Origin: Deinococcus metallilatus
GTDB taxonomy: Bacteria; Deinococcota; Deinococci; Deinococcales; Deinococcaceae
Assembly (NCBI RefSeq): GCF_004758605.1
Contig: NZ_CP038512.1
Span: 1-64,000 of the forward strand
Length of the DNA: 64,000 bases
Direction of reading: 5' to 3'
The notes under the pieces: model-generated
The model's input: only the letters and a program-made list of their open reading frames with translations
Told to the model about the DNA's origin: nothing
The model's database searches: none
Position numbers and translations under genes: made by a program
Part shown: positions 29,142-37,437 of the stretch, one piece after another
How the letters are laid out: every line of letters starts with the position of its first letter
How positions within the stretch are numbered: the first letter of the stretch is position 1

Positions 29142-29907
29142 ACCGATGTGCCGTGGCGGTAGGCCCCAGCAATTCCTGCACCGTCACGAACGAATAGCCC
29201 CGGGCCTTCAGGCCGGAGATGATGGCGGGCAGGGCCAGCCCCGTGGCGGGCGCGTGGCCGCCGCTGACATGCAGCACCACGATGCTCCCCGGCTGCACCC
29301 GGTCCAGCACCTGGCGGACGATCCGGGCGGGGTCGGGCTGGTTCACGTCGCCGCCCACCACGTCCCAGTGGATCACCTGGAGGCCCTGCGCTTCGGCCAG
29401 TTTCACGTCGCTCTCGGTGGCGCAGCCGCCCGGAAAGCGGAAGTACCGGGGGGTCACCCCGGCGGCTCCCCGGATGGCCGCCTGCGCCCGCTCGATGTCG
29501 GCCGCCTTGTCAGACCGGGCGACGGCTTTCAGGCCGTAGCAGGGCTGCGAGAATCCGGGGTGGTCGAAGCTGTGGTTCTCGATCTCGAAGCCGGGGTGCT
29601 GCGCCAGGGCGCGGGCCTGCTGGGGGTAGACCTGCGCCCACATCCCGGTCAGAAAGAAGGTGGCGGGCGTGTGGGTGCTTTCGAGCGCCTGCACCACCCC
29701 CGCGTTGTAGAAGCTGCGGACCTGCCCGCGCCGGAGTTCGCCTTCCATCCCGGGCGTCATGTCGGCGTCGAAGGTGAGGGCCACCTCCCGGACCGTGCGC
29801 GGCCCGTGGGTCACGATGCCGGGCGCGTCCAGCGAGGGCGTCAGGGCCTGGGCCGGGCCGAGCAGGCCGAACAGCAGGCAGCAGAGGCGCTTCATACCTT
29901 CCAGCAT
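29140..29907 (-). CDS. Secreted polysaccharide deacetylase (NodB-like)
   Basis: A 255-residue protein with an N-terminal signal peptide (MKRLCCLLFGLLGPAQA, after a possible extra MLEG) and a NodB homology domain of carbohydrate esterase family 4. The motifs seen are TFDADMTPG (metal and catalytic Asp, about 47), ATFFLTG, ENHSFDHPGF (the H-x3-H zinc ligands, about 113-121), FRFPGG (about 160) and IVVLHVSGGH (about 215). Such enzymes N-deacetylate peptidoglycan or GlcNAc polymers at the cell surface. The start is either 29907 or the internal ATG at 29895. The substrate is not determined. Confidence 0.88.
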   Translation of the reverse strand: MLEGMKRLCCLLFGLLGPAQALTPSLDAPGIVTHGPRTVREVALTFDADMTPGMEGELRRGQVRSFYNAGVVQALESTHTPATFFLTGMWAQVYPQQARALAQHPGFEIENHSFDHPGFSQPCYGLKAVARSDKAADIERAQAAIRGAAGVTPRYFRFPGGCATESDVKLAEAQGLQVIHWDVVGGDVNQPDPARIVRQVLDRVQPGSIVVLHVSGGHAPATGLALPAIISGLKARGYSFVTVQELLGPTATAHR

Positions 29908-29962
29908 GTCCAGCGAGATAACGGGCAGATGAAGCGGGCGCTGGCCGGGGGCGGAGAGCCAG

Positions 29963-30110
29963 TTATTCCGCCCCGGCCAGCACCACGTACCGTTCCTCAC
30001 GGTAGGGGAGGCCCCTGGCGGTTGCCTGCCTCCAGCACCCGGGTCTGGTAGCCGCCCAGCTCGCGGCTCAACCGGGCGTACCACTCACGCGAATGCGGCC
30101 TAAGCTTCAT
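29963..30110 (-). pseudogene. Remnant of a class I SAM methyltransferase
   Basis: An ATG at 30110 begins MKLRPHSREWYARLSRELGGYQ, then jumps to TRVLEAG, which looks like motif I of a class I methyltransferase (usual form VLEAGCGHG), and stops after 37 residues. A second frame continues as YREERYVVLAGAE to a stop at 29963, which resembles the end of such a protein. The simplest reading is an internally deleted and frameshifted methyltransferase gene. It is divergent from the next gene, and a TACGCT box nine bases before the ATG may be its old promoter. The family assignment is inferred from a short stretch. Confidence 0.4.
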
Positions 30111-30150
30111 GTGAGGCGCAGCGTACCGCGCAGGCAGGCAAGATGGAGAC

Positions 30151-30825
30151 GTGAGTCGGCACTCTTCGGGGGAGCTTTCCAAGCGTGAGTGGTTCAGCGA
30201 GGTCATCGGGCGGACCCGCTTCGTGGTGCTGATCGCCGTGATCGCCGTGTTGCTGGTGTCCTTCAGCCTGTTTCTCCAGGGCACCGTCCTGGCGCTGCAA
30301 ACCATCTATGGGACCTGGCGCGACCTGATCGCGGCGGGAGGTGACACCCCCACCGGGCCACTGTCGGTCCAGTTTCTGGAGGTGGTCAGCACCATGCTCA
30401 AGGCGGTGGTGTTCTACATCATCGGCGTGGGCCTGTACTCGCTCTTTATCAAGCCGCTGAACCTGACCTCGGCGCTGGGGGTGGAGAGCCTCAGCGACCT
30501 GGAGCAGAAGGTCGTGTCGGTGGTCGTCGTGATTCTGGGCGTGACCTTTCTGGAACACTTCATCCGCTGGGAGGACCCGCTGGAGACGCTGTACTTCGCC
30601 GGGGCCTTCGCGCTGGCGGGCGGGGCCCTGGTGTTCTTCCAGCGTGTCCACAGCGGAAAGGGCAGTGACCTCCAGCAGCCCGAGGCCAAGCTGCGCGCCC
30701 GCCGCGAATTGTTCGAGCACGACACCGAGCAGCGCGAGATCCGGGAAGAGGACGTGCAGCGGGCCGCCGACACCACGGACGCCCAGGCCGCCGGGAAGGT
30801 CGGTGCCGGGGAGGGCAGCGGCTGA
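30151..30825 (+). CDS. UPF0114 (YqhA-like) membrane protein, second copy
   Basis: A 224-residue membrane protein of the UPF0114 family. Hydrophobic segments lie at about 28-50, 83-103, 127-148 and 155-172; MLKAVVFYIIGVGLYSLFIKPLN and SLSDLEQKVVSVVVVILGVTFLEHFI are the family-typical parts. A charged, Arg/Glu-rich cytoplasmic tail of about 50 residues follows and is absent from the copy at 8001-8558. The GTG is six bases after a CAAGAT box. Function is unknown. Confidence 0.85.
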   Translation: MSRHSSGELSKREWFSEVIGRTRFVVLIAVIAVLLVSFSLFLQGTVLALQTIYGTWRDLIAAGGDTPTGPLSVQFLEVVSTMLKAVVFYIIGVGLYSLFIKPLNLTSALGVESLSDLEQKVVSVVVVILGVTFLEHFIRWEDPLETLYFAGAFALAGGALVFFQRVHSGKGSDLQQPEAKLRARRELFEHDTEQREIREEDVQRAADTTDAQAAGKVGAGEGSG

Positions 30826-30839
30826 GCGCCGGGCACGCC

Positions 30840-31274
30840 TCAGGACGGGGCAGCCTCGGGCCAGGAGGTCAGGCGGACCTTGGTCCAGAATTCCAGGAAC
30901 CCCTCGACCTGGGCCACGAAGTCCTGAAAATTCATGCGCTTGATCAGATACGAACTGGCGTGCAGCGTGTACGCCTGGGTAATGTCCTGGTCGTGGCTGG
31001 AGGTGGTCAACATCACCACCGGAATCCGGACGAGCCGGGGATGCTCCTTCATCGCCCGCAGCACCTCGAAACCGGACAGGCCCGGCATGTTGATGTCCAG
31101 CAGGACCACGTCGGGCAGTTCGGACTGCGCGCCCAGCATGGCGTCCAGCGCCGCCTGACCGCTGGCGACGGTGGTGACGGTACACAGCTGGGCGTACTCG
31201 GCGAACACCTCCTCGGCGAGGTGCCGGTCCATCAGGCTGTCGTCGACCAGGAGCAGGCGGAGGGGACGGGTCAC
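30840..31274 (-). CDS. Single-domain response regulator
   Basis: A 144-residue receiver-domain protein with no output domain: LRLLLVDDSLMDRHLAEEVF (acidic pair), the phosphoacceptor Asp in VVLLDINMPGLSG (about 63), MLTTSSHDQDI and the lysine in SSYLIKRMNFQDFVAQVEGFLEFWTKV. It resembles the Rcp1 type of phytochrome-associated regulator; no histidine kinase is next to it. The GTG at 31274 gives a standard domain start. A perfect leaderless signal (TAGACT, minus 31420-31415) lies five bases before an in-frame ATG at 31409, which would add 45 low-complexity residues, so the start is uncertain. Confidence 0.85.
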   Translation of the reverse strand: MTRPLRLLLVDDSLMDRHLAEEVFAEYAQLCTVTTVASGQAALDAMLGAQSELPDVVLLDINMPGLSGFEVLRAMKEHPRLVRIPVVMLTTSSHDQDITQAYTLHASSYLIKRMNFQDFVAQVEGFLEFWTKVRLTSWPEAAPS

Positions 31275-31530
31275 GGCCAGTCCACCCGTCCCCGCGCTGG
31301 GGGACACGTCTGGAAGAGCCGGGGCAGTCGTGTCATGGGCTGCCCCCAGTGTACTCGGCCCGCAGGCCTCGTGGGGAGGCGGTTGTCTGTTTTCCCTGGC
31401 TCCGATCATGCCCCAGTCTAACTTGGCCTCGGGGAGAAAAGCTCCCCGGAACTTGCCTGAGAGCGAAAAGAAAACTGTCCCGCTCCCCCAGCCCGCTCCC
31501 CAGACGATGGGGGCTGGTCCCGGCCGGTCT

Positions 31531-34500
31531 TCAGCCCCGGCGCTGGCGCACGGGGAACCAGGCGGCGCGGGGGAAGCGGAAGCGGCCTTCCGGGAGAGAG
31601 CGGAACGCGAGGCCCAGCAGGAAGGCCAGGAGCGCCAGCAGGGCGAAGGCGGGCCAGGCCGGGCGCCAGGCCCACCCCCGGCCAGAGGCGGCGGGCAGGG
31701 CGGGCGTATCCAGCCACCCGCCCCCCGTCGCGGCGACGATGCGCTGGAGGAGGGCCGGATCACGGACCGGGGCGGGCAGACCCAGCGCCGCGTCCGGCGT
31801 GCTGTACCCGCCTGCTCCCGGCGTCTCCAGACGACCCACGAAGCCGCCCGTCCCGTCCGCATGAAGGGCCACGGCCCGGGAACCGGCGGGGCCGTCCAGG
31901 GTCAAGGTCGGCCCCGGCCCGCGCACGATCAGGTCCAGGCCGTCGGCTTCCAGCGTCCGGGGGGCGCCGCCGCTCTCCCCCTCGGCCCGGATGAGGGCGG
32001 CGAGCTGGGCCGGGTAGGTGGGCCGCGCGGTCCAGCCGTTCACCCAGCCACCTGCCAGTTGCGTGCCCAGCGCGGTCACCCGGCCCAGGCCCACCCGCCA
32101 GGAGGCCGCCAGCGGGTCGCCGCTCCCGGTGCGGGCCAGCAGGGTCGCCCCCGGCTGGAGGCTGGTGTGGGTGTACCCGCCGACCTGTTGCGGGCGGCCT
32201 GTCCCGTCTGTGCCCGGCCACTGCACGGGGGTGGGGGCGCTCGTCACGGCGGGCTGGCCCTGGTCGAGCGCGTCCTGCGCCAGCAGACTGGGCACGTTGC
32301 GCCAGTCCTGGGTGAGGTGGAAGGTGCCCTCGCCCCAGCGGGCGATGTCGCGCATCAGGGGAATGTGCATCCCGCTGCCCACCGAGACGGTGCTGACCGT
32401 GATGCCGGTCGCCCGGATGCGGCGCACCAGTTGCTCGTACTGGTCGGGGTTGAAGATGCCGCCGTCGATGCCGTCCGACAGCAGGATCAGGTGCTTGCTG
32501 GACGCGCCCGACGCCTGGAGCTGCTTCAGGCCCGCCTCCAGCGCGCGCCACACCACCGTCCCGCCCTCGGCCTCGATGCGCCCGATCTGGGCCCGCAGCC
32601 GCGCCGGATTATCCGCCCGCTGGAGGGGCACCGCGACTTTGGGGGCGGTGTCGAAGGCGATCACGGCCACGTCGCTCTGCGCGTGGAGCAGGCCCGCCGC
32701 CGTCAGCGCCGCCGCCTTGATCAGGTCGAGCTTGGTCACGTTCCCGGCCACCGTCTCGTTCATGCTGCCGGACTTGTCGAGCAGGAGGCCCAGCGCGAGG
32801 CGCGGCGCGTCGCGGGGCACGCGGCTGGACAGGGGCGAGAGGGCCTCCAGCGGCGTGCCCAGGTAGCCGCCCGGCCCGAAGGCGTGCGGGCCGCCGCCGA
32901 TCACCAGGTGTCCGCCCCGCCGCACCCAGGCTTCCAGGGCCGTCCGGATGTCCGCACTCAGGTCGCGGGCGGGCACGTCGAGCAGCGTCACACTGCCCAA
33001 GCCCTTCAGATCGCTCGCCCCCAGCGCCGCCGGGGCAAGGGGCACTGCTTGCAAGCCCTGCACGGCCAGCGCGCGGCCGAGCAGGGTGCGGGCTGCCGCG
33101 TCGCCCCCCACCACGGCCACGCGGGGCGGTGCGGTCACCTGGGTGGCGGCCTGGCCCTCCACCCCCGCCGTCTCCCCCCGCAGGGTCAGCGTGTACCCGG
33201 CAAGCCCCGGCCGGTCCTCGCGCAGGGGCAGGGCGAGGCGCGTGTCTCCGGCAGGCACGGTCAGGGTGTCCTGGACGATCAGTGTCGCGCCCCGCCGCAG
33301 CGTGACCCGCAGGGTGGTCGGCTGCGCGCTCCGCACGGCCGCCTGGAGGGCGAAGGCCTGCCCGGCGGGCACCTGGGCCGGGACCGTCAGGGCGCGCAGT
33401 TCGAGGGCCGGTGCCCCCGCGCTGCGGACCGCGTGAACGGTCACGCCCTGGCCACGCAGCGCGGCCAGCACGTCCGGCAGCCGGGACGAGGCGGGCCAGC
33501 GGTCCCCACTCAGCAGCACCGTGCGCTCGGAGGCGGCGGGCAGGGTGGCGGCAGCGAATTCCACGGCGTCGGCCACGTCGCCTGTACGGGCGGGCGCGGC
33601 CCCGGTGGGCGTCAACCGGGGAACGGCAGTGCCCCACACGCGGGTAATGTTCGGCAGCCCCGCCGGGTTCGCGGTGTCCGGGGGCAGCACGAGCGCCGCC
33701 GCCCGGGGGCGGCCCGGGGCCGGGAGCGGCACGTTCAGCAGGGCCAGCCCCAGCAGCACGGCCGCCGCCGCGTGCAGCGCCAGCATCCGCCGCTGGGCGG
33801 GGCGCAGCCTGCCCCAGCGTCCCCGCCGCAACGCCGGTTCGGCCCGGACCGCCAGCACCCCCTCGGCCAGCAGCAGGACCAGGGCCAGGGCCAGCAGCCC
33901 CGACCAGAGCGGCCACCCGCTGGGCAGGGTCAGGGAGCGGGGGAGGAGGGCCGTCTTTCCTGCCCCCGCCGTCAGATCGGCTTCCGGCCCGGCGAGGCGG
34001 TTCACCGCGAGGGGTTCGCCGCCCACCCGGTACACCCCTGCCCGCAGTGGCGTGAAGCTGTTCGGCGTCCCGAGCGCCTGTCCCTCCGGGCCGGTAAGCG
34101 GCCGACCGGGCGGCAGTGGGCACGGTTCGCCCACCGTGCAGGGCGGGACCACCCGTTCGCCCGCATCTGGCTGCGCGGCGAGCGCCACGTTCCGCAGGAA
34201 GGTGGGCCAGGCCGGGGTCCGCGTCCACGAGGCCGCCTCGACGGGGAAGTTCACGCGCACCTCCGGCGCGCCCCCCGCGCCGCGCCGCTCGATGAGCGGA
34301 CCCTGCGGGCCGGACAGCAGCGCCTCCCCGTCCGGCCAGGGCTGTACAGGCGTGGCGGGAGCGCCCAGGGTGAGGTCGGCCCACGTCACCCCCCGGCTGA
34401 GCGGGTCGCGGTCATTCCAGGTGGTCGGCGTGACCGGCAGCCCGGAAGTCTGCGGGGCGTTCAGCCACAACGTCGGGCGAACGGCCTGTCCCGTCACGCC

Positions 34501-35553
34501 GGGGGCCGTCACCACCACCAGGTCCGCGTCCGCCGCCAGGGTGCGCGTGGGGGAGAGGACGACCCCGGGCAGGGCCAGCAGCGCGCGCCGCACGTCGCCC
34601 GCCGCCTCCCCGAGCAGGGCCACCCGCAGCGGCAGGGGTGTGGGCCGCAGCACGGCCTGCGCGGCATCGTCTGCGGGCAGGCCGTCGGCGTCGAGGGCCG
34701 CGCGCAGCACGCCGCCGCGCCCGGGGGTGAAGGTCAGGGCGAAGGGCACCTCCTGCCCGGGAACCAGCGTGAGGGTCCGCCGCGCGAGGGGCTGCCCGTC
34801 CAGCGTGACGGTGAGGGTCCGCTGGCCGGGGGAGCCGTACAGGCGGGCCGCTCCCCGCAGTGTCCAGGCCGCCCCCACCGCACCGGGCATCACCTCGAAG
34901 CGGGTGAGGGCCGCGTTGGTCAGGGGACCCCCGACCGTTCTCACCTCGGCGTTCAGGCCCGCGAGGGCTGCCTGGGCGGCGGCGAAGGTGGACGGCGCGG
35001 CAAAGGCCAGCACGCGGGGATGGGCTTTTCCCTGGAAGGTCTGCACCGTTCTTCCCGCTGTGGCCCAGTCCGCCAGGCCGTCGGTCGCCTGGGCGCTGAG
35101 CAGTGCCCGGCGCACCGCGTCGCGGTCGTCGCGGTTCACGGCGAGCGGCGTGACGTGTTCGCCCACCAGCAGCACGGTGACGCGCCCGCCCAGTTGCCGG
35201 GCGGTGTCCCGCGCGGCGGCGGTGAAGCGGTCCGGGCGGACGTCCGCCGCGCGCATGGCGCGGGAAGCGTCCAGCAGCACCAGCGTGTCCGCCCCGCCCG
35301 CCGGGTCCCTCCCCAGGCCGGGCCGGGCCAGGGCCAGCGCCAGCAGGCCCAGCACCAGCAGTTGCAGCAGCAGCGCCGCACTCAGGCGCGGCAGCCGCCT
35401 GGCCCGTTCGGGGACGTGTTCGGCCGCCAGCCGCCGCCACAGGTGCAGGCTCCCGACCTCCGCCGCCCGGTGCGCCCGGCGCTGCCGGTGCAGGAAGACG
35501 AGCAGCGCCGCCAGCAGCCCCAGCAGCAGCCAGAGGGGCTGACCGAAGCTCAC
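31531..35553 (-). CDS. Large membrane-anchored VWA-domain protein (BatA-type N-terminus)
   Basis: A 1340-residue protein. The N-terminus resembles the BatA/aerotolerance-type membrane region (helices about 5-22 and 57-78), followed by a VWA-like domain (about 88-240) with an incomplete metal site (LDASRAM). Two further hydrophobic segments lie near 545-605. A second VWA domain (about 918-1110) has an intact MIDAS start DKSGSM at residue 926 and LLSDGIDGG. The C-terminus has one more helix (about 1305-1330). A glutamine-amidotransferase-like segment may precede the second VWA (GGHLVIGGGPHAFGPGGYLG). It is the last gene of the eight-gene operon; its GTG overlaps the DUF58 gene by four bases. 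The MoxR/DUF58 context suggests a complex that remodels or inserts cofactors into exported enzymes. Confidence 0.85.
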   Translation of the reverse strand: MSFGQPLWLLLGLLAALLVFLHRQRRAHRAAEVGSLHLWRRLAAEHVPERARRLPRLSAALLLQLLVLGLLALALARPGLGRDPAGGADTLVLLDASRAMRAADVRPDRFTAAARDTARQLGGRVTVLLVGEHVTPLAVNRDDRDAVRRALLSAQATDGLADWATAGRTVQTFQGKAHPRVLAFAAPSTFAAAQAALAGLNAEVRTVGGPLTNAALTRFEVMPGAVGAAWTLRGAARLYGSPGQRTLTVTLDGQPLARRTLTLVPGQEVPFALTFTPGRGGVLRAALDADGLPADDAAQAVLRPTPLPLRVALLGEAAGDVRRALLALPGVVLSPTRTLAADADLVVVTAPGVTGQAVRPTLWLNAPQTSGLPVTPTTWNDRDPLSRGVTWADLTLGAPATPVQPWPDGEALLSGPQGPLIERRGAGGAPEVRVNFPVEAASWTRTPAWPTFLRNVALAAQPDAGERVVPPCTVGEPCPLPPGRPLTGPEGQALGTPNSFTPLRAGVYRVGGEPLAVNRLAGPEADLTAGAGKTALLPRSLTLPSGWPLWSGLLALALVLLLAEGVLAVRAEPALRRGRWGRLRPAQRRMLALHAAAAVLLGLALLNVPLPAPGRPRAAALVLPPDTANPAGLPNITRVWGTAVPRLTPTGAAPARTGDVADAVEFAAATLPAASERTVLLSGDRWPASSRLPDVLAALRGQGVTVHAVRSAGAPALELRALTVPAQVPAGQAFALQAAVRSAQPTTLRVTLRRGATLIVQDTLTVPAGDTRLALPLREDRPGLAGYTLTLRGETAGVEGQAATQVTAPPRVAVVGGDAAARTLLGRALAVQGLQAVPLAPAALGASDLKGLGSVTLLDVPARDLSADIRTALEAWVRRGGHLVIGGGPHAFGPGGYLGTPLEALSPLSSRVPRDAPRLALGLLLDKSGSMNETVAGNVTKLDLIKAAALTAAGLLHAQSDVAVIAFDTAPKVAVPLQRADNPARLRAQIGRIEAEGGTVVWRALEAGLKQLQASGASSKHLILLSDGIDGGIFNPDQYEQLVRRIRATGITVSTVSVGSGMHIPLMRDIARWGEGTFHLTQDWRNVPSLLAQDALDQGQPAVTSAPTPVQWPGTDGTGRPQQVGGYTHTSLQPGATLLARTGSGDPLAASWRVGLGRVTALGTQLAGGWVNGWTARPTYPAQLAALIRAEGESGGAPRTLEADGLDLIVRGPGPTLTLDGPAGSRAVALHADGTGGFVGRLETPGAGGYSTPDAALGLPAPVRDPALLQRIVAATGGGWLDTPALPAASGRGWAWRPAWPAFALLALLAFLLGLAFRSLPEGRFRFPRAAWFPVRQRRG

Positions 35554-36437
35554 CTGATGATGCCGCGCGCCAGGAACTCACGCAGCATCACCTCCCCCAG
35601 CGGCTGGTCGGCCTGCACCTGGACCAGTCGGCCCCCGTGCCGGGCCAGGGCGGCGCGCAGTTCGGCGGTCCAGGCGGCCAGCGCCCGGCGGTAGCGGTCC
35701 AGCGTCGCGTCGTCCAGGGTGACGACCGCGCTGCCCCCGCCCTCCACGTCGTCCAGGCGCAGGGGGTCGGCCCGGCCCGGCGCGGCGCGCAGGCGTTCCG
35801 GTTCCCGTTCCTCGGGGGCCAGCACCTGCACGGCCAGCACCTCCTGCGCCCGGGCGTGCGCGGTGTCCAGGGCGCGCAGGGCGTCTTCCGACAGGAAATC
35901 GCTGACCAGGATCACCAGGGCGCCCCGGGGCGCGCGGGAGGCGGCGCGGCCCACGGCCTCCTCCAGCGTGCCCGCTCCCTCCGCGTGTGCCTGACCCAGC
36001 CAGCCCAGCAGTTCGGTGGCGCGGTTCACGCCCTGCAAGCGCGCCGAGACGCGCACGCTGCGCCCGAAGGTGAAGGCCTGCACGGCGTCGCCCCCCGCCA
36101 GCGCCACGAAGGCCAGCGCGCCCGCCACGCCCGCCGCCAGCCCGAACTTCGGGGGCCTGCCGATCCGCATGCTCGCGCTCGCGTCGAGGACCACCAGCAC
36201 GGGGAGCTGCTGCGCCACCACGAATTCCCGCACGACCGGCGTGCCCAGCCGGGCGGTGACCACCGCGTCGAGGGCGCGGATATCGTCGCCGGGCTGGTAG
36301 GGGCGGTGGTCGGCGAACTCGATCCCGGCCCCCTTCGCCCGCGAGGGCCGCTCACCCACCCCGCCCTGTGCGCGGGCGTGGGGCGCGGTCAGGCGGCGGC
36401 GGGCGAGTTCCTGCTGGAGGGCGGGCGGCAACTCCAT
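35550..36437 (-). CDS. DUF58-domain protein (MxaS-like)
   Basis: A 295-residue protein with the DUF58 signature GAGIEFADHRPYQPGDDIRALD (about 35-56) merged with a VWA-like fold: LVVLDASASMRIG (DxSxS, about 83-95) and ALVILVSDFLSEDAL (about 171). DUF58 proteins are regular partners of MoxR AAA+ ATPases; MxaS of the methanol dehydrogenase maturation cluster belongs here. No membrane helix is clear. It lies one base after moxR and overlaps the large VWA gene. Confidence 0.9.
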   Translation of the reverse strand: MELPPALQQELARRRLTAPHARAQGGVGERPSRAKGAGIEFADHRPYQPGDDIRALDAVVTARLGTPVVREFVVAQQLPVLVVLDASASMRIGRPPKFGLAAGVAGALAFVALAGGDAVQAFTFGRSVRVSARLQGVNRATELLGWLGQAHAEGAGTLEEAVGRAASRAPRGALVILVSDFLSEDALRALDTAHARAQEVLAVQVLAPEEREPERLRAAPGRADPLRLDDVEGGGSAVVTLDDATLDRYRRALAAWTAELRAALARHGGRLVQVQADQPLGEVMLREFLARGIIR

Positions 36438-36438
36438 C

Positions 36439-37437
36439 TCACTTCACCTGCGCGTCCAGCAGGCGCGTCAGCAGCGCGTCCTTGTCCACGCCCTCGGCCA
36501 CGCCCTCGAAGTTGAGCTGGAAGCGGTGGCGCAGGGCGGGCAGCAGCACCGCCCGCACGTCGGTCAGGCTGACGTGCGCGCGGCCCGCCAGCATGGCCTG
36601 CGCCTTGGCCGCCAGCACCAGCGTCTGCGCGCCGCGCGGGCTGACTCCGAAGCGCACGAAGCGCCGCACCTCCGGGCCGCTCTCGGGCCTGGACGGCTGC
36701 GTGCTCACGATCAGCCGCGAGATCGTGTCCACCACGTCTGGCGACACGGGCAGCGCCCGCACCGTCCGCTGCGCCTCCAGCAGTTCCGCCGCCGTCAGGC
36801 ACGCCCGAGCCTCCACCCCGTGCAGCCCGGTCGTCTGCGCGAGGATGCGGCCCAGCACCCCCGCGTCGGGGAACGGCACGTCCACCTTAAAGAAGAAGCG
36901 GTCGAGCTGCGCTTCCGGCAGCAGGTAGGTGCCCTCCTGCTCGATGGGATTCTGCGTCGCCAGCACGAAAAAGGGCCGGGGCAGCGGGCGGCCCTCCCCC
37001 GCGACGGTGACGGTGCCTTCCTGCATCGCCTCCAGCAGCGCCGACTGGGTCTTGGGCGTGGCCCGGTTCACCTCGTCGGCCAGCAGGAGCTGCGCGAAGA
37101 TCGGCCCCGGCATGAATTCCAGGCGGTTCACGCCCCGCTCGTCGGGCGAGAGGACCAGCGTGCCGGTGATGTCGGCGGGCATCAGGTCCGGCGTGAACTG
37201 GACGCGGCCCATCCGGAGGCCGAACACGTCCGCGACCGTCCGCACCAGCAGCGTCTTGCCCATGCCGGGGGCACCTTCCACCAGCACGTGCCCGCCCGCC
37301 AGCAGCGCCACCAGCACCTGATCGACCACCTCGCCCTGCCCCACCACGACCTCGTGAATGGCGGCCTTCGCGCGGCGCAGGGCGTCCAGCCGCTCGTCGA
37401 GGCGGGCGAGGATCGAATCGGGGGCGGTCTGGGTCAT
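36439..37437 (-). CDS. MoxR-family AAA+ ATPase
   Basis: A 332-residue AAA+ chaperone of the MoxR family. Walker A is VEGAPGMGKTLLVRT (about 54-68), Walker B LLLADEVNRATPKTQSALLEAMQE (about 117-140), sensor 1 FVLATQNPIEQEGTYLLPEAQLDRF (about 156-180), and a C-terminal lid follows. MoxR proteins act with VWA/DUF58 partners in maturation of metalloenzymes; the founding member lies in the methanol dehydrogenase operon. The gene overlaps its upstream neighbour by four bases. Confidence 0.93.
   Translation of the reverse strand: MTQTAPDSILARLDERLDALRRAKAAIHEVVVGQGEVVDQVLVALLAGGHVLVEGAPGMGKTLLVRTVADVFGLRMGRVQFTPDLMPADITGTLVLSPDERGVNRLEFMPGPIFAQLLLADEVNRATPKTQSALLEAMQEGTVTVAGEGRPLPRPFFVLATQNPIEQEGTYLLPEAQLDRFFFKVDVPFPDAGVLGRILAQTTGLHGVEARACLTAAELLEAQRTVRALPVSPDVVDTISRLIVSTQPSRPESGPEVRRFVRFGVSPRGAQTLVLAAKAQAMLAGRAHVSLTDVRAVLLPALRHRFQLNFEGVAEGVDKDALLTRLLDAQVK

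Noticed and set aside
29997..30305. 102-codon minus-strand ORF across the start of the UPF0114 gene
   Set aside because: Only its last 37 codons resemble a protein (the methyltransferase remnant); the rest is antisense to a supported gene.
31171..35694. 1507-codon plus-strand ORF opposite the VWA operon
   Set aside because: No recognisable domain, low-complexity composition, and complete overlap with well-supported VWA coding sequence on the other strand.
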